DNA of 20,200 bases, taken from positions 1 through 20,200 of the IMG/VR virus record IMGVR_UViG_3300025450_000158. One strand, written 5' to 3'. A program made the position numbers and the translations under genes. Of this stretch, positions 7,031 to 15,243 are shown piece after piece; within the stretch, counting starts at the first letter, position 1, and each line of letters starts with the position of its first letter. Below the pieces are notes generated by a model that made no database searches, was not told where the DNA came from, and saw nothing but the letters and a program-made list of their open reading frames with translations. The DNA comes from a virus.

Positions 7031-8531
7031 AAAAATTGTTATTGTCGGAGGCGGAACAGCAGGCTGGATTGTAGCTAACTGTATGCAATCATTTACTTTA
7101 GACGATATGGAAATTAGTCTATTAGAAAGTGATAAATTACCTACAGTTGGAGTCGGTGAAGGAACTAGTAGCCACTTTTGGGCATTTTTAAATCGTTGGT
7201 GTCCTTGGTTAAATGAAGCAGAATTTATTCGAGAAACAAATGCTACATTTAAAATAGGCAGCAGATTCGAAGACTGGACACATCCAGGTAGTGTATATAC
7301 AACTCCTAACGATAATATCGGACATCCTATGGAGTCTAATAACTATTGGCCTCCAGATTTTGATGCTATGCGAGCTTATGCTGTCTTGCACGGGTTATCA
7401 ACAAACCCTAGTATTCAAAGTAAATTGATGGACACATTAAAAAGTCCTTATTTTTCAGGACAAAGCACTGGACATAGTTACCACTTTGACGCTGCCTTAG
7501 CACTAAAATATTTTCATAGTAAAGCAGAAGCTGCAAATATTAAAAGAATTATCGGAACAGTAGTAGATGCAGATGTAGAAGAATCTGGTCTAGTCAAATG
7601 TTTGAATTTAGATGATGGCAGAAAAGTCTATGCTGATATGTTTATCGACTGTACAGGCTTTTTAAGATTATTTCCTAAGATATTTAATATTAAATTTATT
7701 AGTTGGAAGGAACATATCCTCGTAGATCGCGCCATTAACTTTCCTATCCCAATTAAAGAAACTGAAAAAATACCTACACATACACTAAGCAAAGCCATGC
7801 CAAACGGTTGGCTATGGCGAGTACCTACTTTTACCAGATATGGATCTGGTTACATTTATAGTAGTGATCACATTACAACTGATCAAGCATTTGATACACT
7901 ACAAAAAGACTTTGGTGCAGATAGATATCTACAAGAAATTAAGTTTGATACAGGATATTTAGAAAAAGGATGGGTCAATAATGTTTTATTCAGCGGATTG
8001 TGTGCTGGATTTGTTGAACCTATGGAAGCAACTAGCTTGCACAGTAGTATATGTAACCTATTAGTGTTCATGAAAGACTATTTTAGACCCGACATGGATT
8101 TACTTGATACAAATTTACATAAACGCTACAACGAAAATTACTGGAAACCCTATTGGGAAAGTGTACGAGATTGGATATTACTACACTACATGGGCGGAAG
8201 AGAAGATACTGAATTCTGGCGCACAGTGAAGAATATGAAATTGCCTGATAGTCTTGAAAGTAAAATGCAACTATGGAAATTTAGACTACCAAGAATTATT
8301 GAAACTAGCCACATGGATCAAGTGTGGCAACATACACTAGTATACGGTGTGTTAGACGGTTTAAAATTGTTAGACAAAAATCTAGCAAAAAAAGAATTAG
8401 CCTACTACGATTTAGAACATATAGGTAAAGAGATTTACGAAAAATATAATAATTTAGCAAATAAATTATATCTAGGAGCAAAGGATCACAGGAGACATTT
8501 AACTGAGATTAGAAACGGGGCCAGTACATGA
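7023..8531 (+). CDS. Flavin-dependent tryptophan-halogenase family protein 1
   Basis: A 502-residue protein of normal family length (Trp_halogenase, PF04820). The N-terminal FAD-binding loop GGGTAGW is at 9-15 and GVGEG at 43-47. K77 in ETNATFK is in the place of the catalytic Lys of PrnA/RebH. GWLWRVP (262-268) fits the halogenase WxWxxP signature that keeps the FADH2 oxidation site apart from the halogenation site. E335 in EPMEATS corresponds to the conserved Glu that pairs with the Lys. All key residues are present, so activity is likely. The enzyme needs reduced FAD from a reductase, and none is encoded here. Preferred halide and substrate are unknown; the related cyanophage enzyme VirX1 prefers iodide. 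It overlaps the second halogenase by 4 bases. Confidence 0.88.
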   Translation: MIKKIVIVGGGTAGWIVANCMQSFTLDDMEISLLESDKLPTVGVGEGTSSHFWAFLNRWCPWLNEAEFIRETNATFKIGSRFEDWTHPGSVYTTPNDNIGHPMESNNYWPPDFDAMRAYAVLHGLSTNPSIQSKLMDTLKSPYFSGQSTGHSYHFDAALALKYFHSKAEAANIKRIIGTVVDADVEESGLVKCLNLDDGRKVYADMFIDCTGFLRLFPKIFNIKFISWKEHILVDRAINFPIPIKETEKIPTHTLSKAMPNGWLWRVPTFTRYGSGYIYSSDHITTDQAFDTLQKDFGADRYLQEIKFDTGYLEKGWVNNVLFSGLCAGFVEPMEATSLHSSICNLLVFMKDYFRPDMDLLDTNLHKRYNENYWKPYWESVRDWILLHYMGGREDTEFWRTVKNMKLPDSLESKMQLWKFRLPRIIETSHMDQVWQHTLVYGVLDGLKLLDKNLAKKELAYYDLEHIGKEIYEKYNNLANKLYLGAKDHRRHLTEIRNGAST

Positions 8532-9973
8532 AGAAATTTTTTATAGCAGGTGGTGGAACAGCAGGGTGGGTAGTAGCTAGTATGTTAGCTGCACTTTATA
8601 AAGGTTGTGATATTACTTTGGTAGAAAGTCAAGATATTGGCACTATTGGTGTTGGTGAAAGTACAACTCCTGCTATATTAGATTTTTTAAATCTCAGCGG
8701 AATTAATCTAATTGATTTTATAAATTATACCGACAGCACTATTAAAGTTGGAATTAATTTTGAAAATTGGACAGGCACTGATAACAAATATTTTCACGGT
8801 AATAGAGATTATCTACACAGCTTTGATCTTACTAAACAAAATGATTTCTGGGGAGTAAGTTACTTACACGATTTTTTAGAAGACGAACACAAGTACAGTA
8901 ATTATGTAAGAGATAATCTAGTTCCTTTTAATCGTAAAGGATATCAAGTTGGCGCCCATGCTCTTCATATCAATGCCAACAAATTAGTAGAATATTTGCG
9001 TAAATTCTTACAAGGAAAAGTAACTGTAAAAGAAGGGTTGATTACAGAAGTTAAAAAAGACGAACAAGGAATCTCTAGTGTAAAATTAGAAAGCGGTGAG
9101 GTATTTTCTGCAGATGTTTATTTTGATTGTACTGGATTCAAGCGTGTAATACATCAACATGTCGATTCAAAATGGCATAGTCTTAAAGATTTGCTACCAG
9201 TAAATAGGGCTATCCCAAGTCCATTTGATTGGAACGATCCTATGAATACTACACACTCTAGTGCATTGTCATCTGGATGGGTATGGCAAGTTCCGTTAAG
9301 CAATCGTGTAGGTTCAGGATACGTATACAGTGAAGAGTTTAGCAAGGACCCAGAAGCAGAATTTGTAGAATATATTAAACAAAAATATAATCGAGTTGTA
9401 GAACCTACACGTACAATTAAATTCGAAGCAGGGTATGTAAAGAACCCTTGGTCAAAAAATGTGGTATGTGTCGGTTTAAGTAGCGGGTTTGTAGAACCAT
9501 TAGAAAGCACAAGCATACACATGATGTTTCATCAGATTATGTGTTTTTCTCAACTATATGATGGCTTAATTAGTGCTAACATCAATAATGTTTACAATAG
9601 TTATATGATAGACATGTACGATGATACAGCTAGCTTTGTTAAAATGCACTATCTTGGCGGTAGAAATGATACTGAATTTTGGAAGTATATGCAGAATTCA
9701 AAAAATACTCCTAGGCTAGACAACTTATTATCTATATGGAATAATCATTTCCCAACAGCAGATCATATTGGACAAAATAAAGACCGTGTAGTCGGTTATA
9801 GATTGTTTGCATTACCTGCCTGGATACAAGTATTAGTTGGGATGAAAATTATTGACAAGTCTTTGATTAAAAAATATATCGATTTTAATCAAATACCTAA
9901 GAGTGAAGTAGTAGAAGAACAGTTAGTTACACAACGAGAGTTCTTAAAGGCTATACAAAATCGGGCCCAATAA
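8528..9973 (+). CDS. Flavin-dependent tryptophan-halogenase family protein 2
   Basis: A 481-residue member of the same family. The FAD loop GGGTAGW is at 8-14 and GVGES at 41-45. K73 (STIK) is the predicted catalytic Lys. WVWQVP (251-256) is the halogenase signature, and E326 in EPLESTS is the conserved Glu. It is clearly diverged from halogenase 1 and shares more with halogenase 3 (LPVNRAIP / LPIDRCIP, QVPLSNRxGxGYxYS, 481 residues each), so the two neighbours are not a recent tandem duplication. It is the last plus-strand gene of the group; its 3' end overlaps the convergent minus-strand hydroxylase by 23 bases. Confidence 0.88.
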   Translation: MKKFFIAGGGTAGWVVASMLAALYKGCDITLVESQDIGTIGVGESTTPAILDFLNLSGINLIDFINYTDSTIKVGINFENWTGTDNKYFHGNRDYLHSFDLTKQNDFWGVSYLHDFLEDEHKYSNYVRDNLVPFNRKGYQVGAHALHINANKLVEYLRKFLQGKVTVKEGLITEVKKDEQGISSVKLESGEVFSADVYFDCTGFKRVIHQHVDSKWHSLKDLLPVNRAIPSPFDWNDPMNTTHSSALSSGWVWQVPLSNRVGSGYVYSEEFSKDPEAEFVEYIKQKYNRVVEPTRTIKFEAGYVKNPWSKNVVCVGLSSGFVEPLESTSIHMMFHQIMCFSQLYDGLISANINNVYNSYMIDMYDDTASFVKMHYLGGRNDTEFWKYMQNSKNTPRLDNLLSIWNNHFPTADHIGQNKDRVVGYRLFALPAWIQVLVGMKIIDKSLIKKYIDFNQIPKSEVVEEQLVTQREFLKAIQNRAQ

Positions 9974-10562
9974 CCCAGCCAACTAAAGACTTTCTTACAC
10001 CTTTAGTAACAGGAGTTACGCTATGAGGTAAGAACGAAGGGAAGAACACAATCTCATTTTGTTTTAATCTAACAATATTACCAGGATTGGAATCGTGAAA
10101 TACTAAATTTCCACCTTCAAATTCACTAGGATCATTTAGTTGGATACTGAAAGATAACTTTCTGCATCTACCGTTTTCTCCTTTAAGAGTTGCATCGGTA
10201 TGCATGTCGTAAAATCCTTGATCTTCCGAACGATATATAGAATACTGTAGTGTTTGAATATGTGTTAGTGCAAACTTATAATAGCCAGCATTAACTTCAT
10301 TTACAGCATCGGATAATCTTTTATAGATGTTGTCAAATGTAGGAGTTTCTTCTAAGAATACGATATCTGTTCTGCGAAGTCGACTATTTCTAGATCCACC
10401 GTTTTCTTTTATCTTAGCAGAAATTATTTGCTCAGGATGTTGAGATATATAATTTTCTATAAAATTGTGTTGCTCTTGAGTAAAAATATCTCTTGATACA
10501 ACACACCATGCATCTTTAGTTTTAGATGGATGTTCTAAAGCCCACATATCACTTATTGCCAA
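9951..10562 (-). CDS. PKHD-type 2OG-Fe(II) hydroxylase (YbiX/PiuC-like)
   Basis: A 203-residue oxygenase ending the minus-strand operon. The triad is H121-x-D123 (YDMHTD) and H180 (FLPHSVTPV), with R190 (GVRKSLVGW) as the 2OG-binding Arg. LSFSIQLND, EFEGGNL and VFFPSFLPHSVTPV are hallmark strands of the prolyl-4-hydroxylase-like PKHD family. PKHD hydroxylases are frequent in marine T4-like phages; their substrates there are unknown. The start overlaps the upstream methyltransferase gene by 14 bases, and the 3' end overlaps the plus-strand halogenase 2 gene. No terminator hairpin is visible at the junction. Confidence 0.87.
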   Translation of the reverse strand: MAISDMWALEHPSKTKDAWCVVSRDIFTQEQHNFIENYISQHPEQIISAKIKENGGSRNSRLRRTDIVFLEETPTFDNIYKRLSDAVNEVNAGYYKFALTHIQTLQYSIYRSEDQGFYDMHTDATLKGENGRCRKLSFSIQLNDPSEFEGGNLVFHDSNPGNIVRLKQNEIVFFPSFLPHSVTPVTKGVRKSLVGWVIGPDFV

Positions 10563-11469
10563 AAGATCCTGGTAGATTCTTTGGAATGTTTACACTAGTT
10601 CTAAAACTCATTAAGTTTTCGTCGATTATAAAACCAAGTTCTAGCTCAGTTTTTTCTTCCATAATTGTATATTGGTTAAATCTTAAAAAACTATTACCCC
10701 AGTGACGTTCAATCGAAGGACGATACAAATTTAAACGAGAGCCGTTAGATACTATATAAGGCTTGACCCATATACTATCGATTCTAGTAGATTTTTTGAA
10801 TACGTTACGTTGTTCTAATATACCTTCGGGGTAATTGTAAAAATCCCAAGGACCAAAATTAAGCCAATCATTATGGTCGTCTGGTATTACATCCTCGACA
10901 ATAGTTTGCCCAGTTTGCATTGCTTCTTCAAATGTAGAACCTAAAGAATGTATATAGTTTATAGAATCAACATTGTCGCTATCATAAAATTTAAATTCAA
11001 ATCCAAAACTATCAGGTACTAGTTTACCATCAGGCTTGAGCCATTTTTTAACATCGTTTAATGTATGCAGACACATTTCGTCTAATAAAAATGGTCCAAA
11101 AATTTCATGAATAATTACATCTACCTGTTCAGGCAACTCTAGTGCCCAACTGGCAGATTCTATAATTTCAAGATTATCTAATTTTTCTTCGTCTTTTAAT
11201 TTTTGCAATACTTGTACGGCTACTGGATTTGCTTCGACAGCATACACTTTACTAGCGCCTGCTCGGATAGCATACAAAGATAGTAAACCTAATCCTGCAC
11301 CGATATCTAACACAACTTTTCCCTTGCAAGAATGTTTGATAGACTTTTCGTAGAATAAATTTCTAGTCTTATCTGTCATTAATCCTCGATACGAGCCAAC
11401 ACCTGTGTAATAGGCTTGTATTTGCCCCATTCTAAAATTTTGAAAATCTTCTAGTTGTTCTTTATTCAT
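10549..11469 (-). CDS. Protein arginine methyltransferase-like enzyme (class I SAM-dependent)
   Basis: A 306-residue protein with a full PRMT-like architecture. The N-terminal helix region has YY (20-21) and LMTDKTRNLFY (30-40), like the PRMT segment before motif I. Motif I, VLDIGAGLG, is at 53-61, and E79 in VEANP is the ribose-binding acid. The double-E loop HEIFGPFLLDE has E122 and E131, nine residues apart as in PRMT1 (E144/E153). RHW (255-257), in the C-terminal beta-barrel, matches the THW loop. The family transfers methyl groups from SAM to arginine guanidine nitrogens of proteins. PRMTs are mainly eukaryotic and rare in phages. The double-E pair argues for a guanidine substrate; a small-molecule substrate is possible. 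It overlaps both neighbours (4 and 14 bases). Confidence 0.82.
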   Translation of the reverse strand: MNKEQLEDFQNFRMGQIQAYYTGVGSYRGLMTDKTRNLFYEKSIKHSCKGKVVLDIGAGLGLLSLYAIRAGASKVYAVEANPVAVQVLQKLKDEEKLDNLEIIESASWALELPEQVDVIIHEIFGPFLLDEMCLHTLNDVKKWLKPDGKLVPDSFGFEFKFYDSDNVDSINYIHSLGSTFEEAMQTGQTIVEDVIPDDHNDWLNFGPWDFYNYPEGILEQRNVFKKSTRIDSIWVKPYIVSNGSRLNLYRPSIERHWGNSFLRFNQYTIMEEKTELELGFIIDENLMSFRTSVNIPKNLPGSFGNK

Positions 11470-12077
11470 TTTAAGTCCACATTAAAAGCGATACATCTTC
11501 GTTCGCCGTCACCCTTGAAAGGATAAACTGTATGCATTATATATGCCGGAAATATGTACATATCCCCTACTCTTGGACAAATTGCTCTTGGGCCAAGATT
11601 TTGTAAACTAGGAACATGAAAATTGCCAAATATAAAATGCAAACAACCATCCAAGCCGTTATTACCATTTTTTTGTATAGTGTTGTATGAGTCTTGAATT
11701 TGTTTTGGAACTTTAAGATATAAAATACCACTGAGTAATGCATCGTGTGTATGTACTGGATTATAGTCACCGGCATATTGACTAACAATCCAAGATTTTC
11801 TAACTTCTAAATGCCTAGCTTCTATGTTTCTAAAAAATGGATCATAACTAGATTTTAAATAATCCACAACATATGGTAGTACATCAAACGATTCTGAAAA
11901 CTCAAATTCTCGTTGTTCGCCTTCTTGTATTAGCCCAGCTAAAATAGGGCTCATGTCTGCACCTGTTTTAAGGTATTCGTCAGACTCTTTTAATAAACTA
12001 TCTATTTCAGTTTGTTTTAATTTGGCCTTTAAAATATCTAAGGACCAAAGTTTACTAATCTCAGCAAATCTAGCCAT
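11466..12077 (-). CDS. 2OG-Fe(II) oxygenase, PF13759-like (HTHD motif)
   Basis: A 203-residue oxygenase of the small TIGR02466/PF13759-like kind. NPVHTHDALLSGILYLKVP (106-124) carries the proximal metal ligands (H109, with H111 or D112 as partner). H182 in YIMHTVYPF is the distal His, and R193/R194 precede the last strand IAFNVDL to bind 2OG. PRVGDMYIFPAYIMH (168-182) is the usual FPxxxxH segment. It has an acidic, helical N-terminal third and a longer loop between the ligand strands (about 125-165) than its neighbours, perhaps a substrate lid. The 8-base overlap with the upstream oxygenase gene and 4-base overlap with the PRMT-like gene show coupled translation. Confidence 0.82.
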   Translation of the reverse strand: MARFAEISKLWSLDILKAKLKQTEIDSLLKESDEYLKTGADMSPILAGLIQEGEQREFEFSESFDVLPYVVDYLKSSYDPFFRNIEARHLEVRKSWIVSQYAGDYNPVHTHDALLSGILYLKVPKQIQDSYNTIQKNGNNGLDGCLHFIFGNFHVPSLQNLGPRAICPRVGDMYIFPAYIMHTVYPFKGDGERRCIAFNVDLK

Positions 12078-12690
12078 TTAATAATTCCTTTTTAATTAAT
12101 TGCTTTAAGGACGAACGCATAGTATTGAAACTAATTGTAATTCTTTCTTTAGTTTTGTTTCTTTCTGTATAATGTAATAACCAGCTAGGAAATAATACTA
12201 GCATTCCGGGCTGACATGGAAATTCTATTTGTCCAGCGCCGTATGTTGTTTCTTTAGCTAGTATGTCGTTCATTTTAAAAGGGCGAAGCGGAGTTTCAAA
12301 AAACAAACTACAACTACCAGATTCTGCATATGGGTAAAATGCTCCGCTTATAACACTACCTTCATGTCTGTGAGGAGTTACTTTACCATCTTGTCCAATG
12401 ATATTAAACCAACTATCAGTGACCACACAAGTCTCTAACCCAGTTTTATCAGTATAAGTATCTAGGGCAATTTGTACGTCTGTAAAAAAATCAGATAATT
12501 CAGGAACATTTTTTAAATTCTGGTCAGCACCGCCGTAACTAGATTGGCCGTTTACGACTAATACATGCTCACGAGTATTCATAGACCGTATTGTATTAAC
12601 TAGTGTTGAATTGGTATGTTTGGTAAAATCAAAACCTATAACAATAGTTGGAAATAATTCGTAAACTTTATGATTTATTTTCTTTTCCAT
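12070..12690 (-). CDS. 2OG-Fe(II) oxygenase, PF13759-like (HRHEGS motif)
   Basis: A 206-residue protein starting with the family's ELFPTIV segment (11-17). TPHRHEGSVISGAFYPY (105-121) supplies the proximal metal ligands (H107/H109), FPSWLLH ends in the distal H173, and R183 in ERITISFNT is the 2OG-binding Arg. SCSLFFETPLRPF matches the SGxLxFxxP strand of the family. It is paralogous to the genes at 13226, 15833 and 11466 and to the degenerate plus-strand gene at 5694. The family has no agreed substrate. The start overlaps the upstream gene by 16 bases. Confidence 0.84.
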   Translation of the reverse strand: MEKKINHKVYELFPTIVIGFDFTKHTNSTLVNTIRSMNTREHVLVVNGQSSYGGADQNLKNVPELSDFFTDVQIALDTYTDKTGLETCVVTDSWFNIIGQDGKVTPHRHEGSVISGAFYPYAESGSCSLFFETPLRPFKMNDILAKETTYGAGQIEFPCQPGMLVLFPSWLLHYTERNKTKERITISFNTMRSSLKQLIKKELLNG

Positions 12691-13229
12691 ACTGTATTCA
12701 ATGTTAACCTATATTGATCGGCTTCTAATGGCGGTTGTGTACCTACATGCGGAATAATACTATCAAACATAGCAACTCTTCCGGGAACAAAATCCGATAC
12801 AAATTCAATATCAGATAAATCATTAGTTCTCCATACTGTGGGACAGTGCCAGTTTACATTCCAAGAGACATTTAAATAATAAAGAACACTAACAAAGCCT
12901 TCAGTTCTTGAATCGCTATGATAGCGAAGTCGATCAATTGGTGTTGCTAAATTCATCCATGACCTGCTAAACTCGTAGTCTTTTAGCTGATCAGTAACGA
13001 CTTTCATACCGGGTAAACTAAACAATCCAAATGATTTTAAACTTTCTTCGGTCCATAGAGATTTAATTAAAAAACTGGCTTTTTGATCTGTTAGTAGTGT
13101 ATCAAAACCGGTCGAAATCATAAACGGAATTTGTCTTATTTGCTCAAACAAACTGCAACGTTCGTGATAACTTAATAAATTATCATAAAGTTTAATGCTA
13201 TGTCCAGATTGTGTAGTATGTTCTTTCAT
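12675..13229 (-). CDS. 2OG-Fe(II) oxygenase (HxD...H type)
   Basis: A 184-residue oxygenase with H104-x-D106 (RYHSDS), distal H161 (IIPHVGTQPP) and R174 (QYRLTLNTVWK). VSVLYYLN (113-120) is the strand after the first ligands, and PGRVAMFDS (149-157) the strand before the distal His. The ending TVWK parallels IVWK of the plus-strand oxygenase at 6470-7030, so these two look like members of one subfamily on opposite arms of the cluster. Four-base overlap (ATGA) with the upstream gene. Confidence 0.82.
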   Translation of the reverse strand: MKEHTTQSGHSIKLYDNLLSYHERCSLFEQIRQIPFMISTGFDTLLTDQKASFLIKSLWTEESLKSFGLFSLPGMKVVTDQLKDYEFSRSWMNLATPIDRLRYHSDSRTEGFVSVLYYLNVSWNVNWHCPTVWRTNDLSDIEFVSDFVPGRVAMFDSIIPHVGTQPPLEADQYRLTLNTVWKRK

Positions 13230-13801
13230 ATAAAATTAAAAGCAATTGATATTCTAGCATCATTTTTATCAGTTGTCAAGTTCTGTCCTACACTATGACG
13301 AACCCAACTAGGAAATATTACCAATTTTGATTCTTCTGGCTCTAGCATCAATGCCTGAGCGGTATATTCATTTTCTTGTTCAAAAAATTGGAGGAAAAAT
13401 TCACTATCGTCTTGTCTTTCTAAAATAAGATCACCACAATTTACAGGACATTTTACATAATAGGTACAACTAAAAAATGACAAAGTATGATTGTGAGATA
13501 TATTATAATTGTTTCGATTGTTTACATTGAACCAATAATTAGATAACTTAGGAATCCTGCTATTTCCAAATTTTTCATATATAACTTTTAATCTGCCTTG
13601 TATTTCAGCAATTAGTTTTTCGGTAACAGGTCCAACAGGTTTAGATAACGGGCGACTTTGCCACCCTCCATTATTGCTTACTTGTATAGGTGTATTTTTT
13701 TCAGAATAAATTTTTCTGCATTCTTCAATCAACTGAGCATTGTCTATATTTGTAATATAGTCTTCGTATATTTCTGTTGGGAATAAAAATGCACTTTTCA
13801 T
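13226..13801 (-). CDS. 2OG-Fe(II) oxygenase, PF13759-like (HNH motif)
   Basis: A 191-residue PF13759-like protein. The N-terminus FLFPTEIYED is the family opening. SHNHTLSFFSCTYYVKCP (102-119) holds the proximal ligands (H103/H105), FPSWVRH gives distal H169, and R183 in ARISIAFNF binds 2OG. YWFNVNNR (89-96) matches the WxN strand typical of the family. All essential residues are present. It lies directly downstream of halogenase 3 with a 4-base overlap, which suggests that halogenation and oxidation act in one pathway or on one target class. Confidence 0.83.
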   Translation of the reverse strand: MKSAFLFPTEIYEDYITNIDNAQLIEECRKIYSEKNTPIQVSNNGGWQSRPLSKPVGPVTEKLIAEIQGRLKVIYEKFGNSRIPKLSNYWFNVNNRNNYNISHNHTLSFFSCTYYVKCPVNCGDLILERQDDSEFFLQFFEQENEYTAQALMLEPEESKLVIFPSWVRHSVGQNLTTDKNDARISIAFNFI

Positions 13802-15243
13802 CGTAATATACTATCAATAAATTTTCTATGATCTACAGCCCTAGTGAGATCTTGTGCCCTACGCTGTCTAATAGAGTAGGATTCTTGCCTAGCACGTTCT
13901 AATAAATTTCTTTGTGTTAATATTTTCTTTATTTTATCTCTATTGCATTTTTTAAGACCTACTGCAACTCTTGTAAAATTTCCAAAACTAAACATTACAC
14001 CTAAACTATCATAAAATGTTAAAAAATCCATTTGAGCTTTTTCATCTAGATCTGCAACTATGCTTGGAGTATTATTGGTCATATAACGCCAAAACTCGCT
14101 ATCTGTTCTCTTTGTAGTATAACAGAATCTCAAATACAAGTATACATTTTCATAAAATTCTTGCATAATTTTATTGTAATTAATTCTATCTAAACTACAA
14201 TAACCTAAACTGTTTAAATGTACAAACTGCCTAACTTGCTCAACTGTGTGATGTATGTTTGTTGCTTCTAATGGTTCTGTGAATCCGCTTGCTAGTCCAA
14301 CAGCAATACAATTTCCAACCCATTGATCCTTCCAGTATCCGCTTTTAAAAGATAGTACACGGCTAGTGTTGGTTAAATCTTTTTGATAAGTTTGTTTAGT
14401 CCACTGAGAAAATTTACTAAATGCTTCATCGTCGGATGTAAATTCGCTAGAATACAAATAACCTGCTCCCCAACGATTGCTTAACGGTACTTGTAGTATC
14501 CACCCATCTGCGCTTGCTTCTGACGTTGTATAAGGAGGTTGTTTTGTAAATTCATATTCAACTGGATTAGGAATACAGCGGTCGATTGGCAACCAATCAC
14601 TTTTGTCAACCCACTCTGTATTCATGTGTTTCATCAGTACAGTTTGAAATCCGCTAGCATCTATATAAAAATCAGCTGATAATTTACGCCCGTCATTTAG
14701 TACTATATGATCTATATTTTCATTATTCTTTACTACTGAGTCTACAACACCGTCTGTAATAGTTAATTCATTTCGAAATTTATTTTCAATATAACGACTA
14801 AACAATACAGCATCTATATGTAGTGCTTGTCCTGCATTTGGATCTCCAGGAATTAATCCATTGTCCATATATGCGGCATTATACGAAGTATCTGAATCAT
14901 ACTGGTTGTGTGCAATGTCATAAGCAGCTACTAAATTGTAGTAACTGTCTTGATACTGGCTAAAATTATGATAATAATGTTTACCATCATTTAACCAATT
15001 TTTAAATTTAAGTCCTAATTTAACAGTGGCATTAACATTTTTAATTAGTTCTTCTCTTGTAATTCCTACAAGATCTAAATATTCATAAATTACAGGAGTA
15101 AGACTTTCCCCAACACCAATTCCAGGTTTGCTGTGGTCATATACTAGTGTAACATCTACATTAGATTTCCAATATTTTTTAATATAAGTGGCGGCCATAA
15201 TACCTGCGGTACCCCCACCTACAACTAAAATTTTATAAGTCAT
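13798..15243 (-). CDS. Flavin-dependent tryptophan-halogenase family protein 3 (altered WxW motif)
   Basis: A 481-residue halogenase homologue on the opposite strand from the other two. The FAD loop GGGTAG is at 9-14 and GVGES at 43-47. K75 in NVNATVK is the predicted catalytic Lys, and E326 in EPLEATN the conserved Glu. The signature reads GWILQVP (247-253): the second Trp of WxWxxP is replaced by Leu (L250), while halogenases 1 and 2 keep both. The family therefore fits, but the activity could be altered (different halide or substrate, or oxidation instead of halogenation). It is flanked by 2OG oxygenases with 4-base overlaps on both sides. A disabled enzyme is less likely because the Lys-Glu pair is intact. 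Confidence 0.85.
   Translation of the reverse strand: MTYKILVVGGGTAGIMAATYIKKYWKSNVDVTLVYDHSKPGIGVGESLTPVIYEYLDLVGITREELIKNVNATVKLGLKFKNWLNDGKHYYHNFSQYQDSYYNLVAAYDIAHNQYDSDTSYNAAYMDNGLIPGDPNAGQALHIDAVLFSRYIENKFRNELTITDGVVDSVVKNNENIDHIVLNDGRKLSADFYIDASGFQTVLMKHMNTEWVDKSDWLPIDRCIPNPVEYEFTKQPPYTTSEASADGWILQVPLSNRWGAGYLYSSEFTSDDEAFSKFSQWTKQTYQKDLTNTSRVLSFKSGYWKDQWVGNCIAVGLASGFTEPLEATNIHHTVEQVRQFVHLNSLGYCSLDRINYNKIMQEFYENVYLYLRFCYTTKRTDSEFWRYMTNNTPSIVADLDEKAQMDFLTFYDSLGVMFSFGNFTRVAVGLKKCNRDKIKKILTQRNLLERARQESYSIRQRRAQDLTRAVDHRKFIDSILR

Noticed and set aside
9154-9522. 122-codon minus-strand open frame antisense to halogenase 2
   Set aside because: Lies wholly inside a well-supported gene; its composition mirrors the antisense of conserved halogenase strands and no motif is present.
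7023-9973. Adjacent halogenases considered as one gene split by a frameshift, or as a recent duplication
   Set aside because: Each is full length with its own FAD loop, catalytic Lys and Glu, and they are strongly diverged.
11567-11788. 73-codon minus-strand open frame inside the HTHD oxygenase gene
   Set aside because: Alternate-frame shadow of a gene with clear catalytic motifs; its hydrophobic look comes from AT-rich codons.
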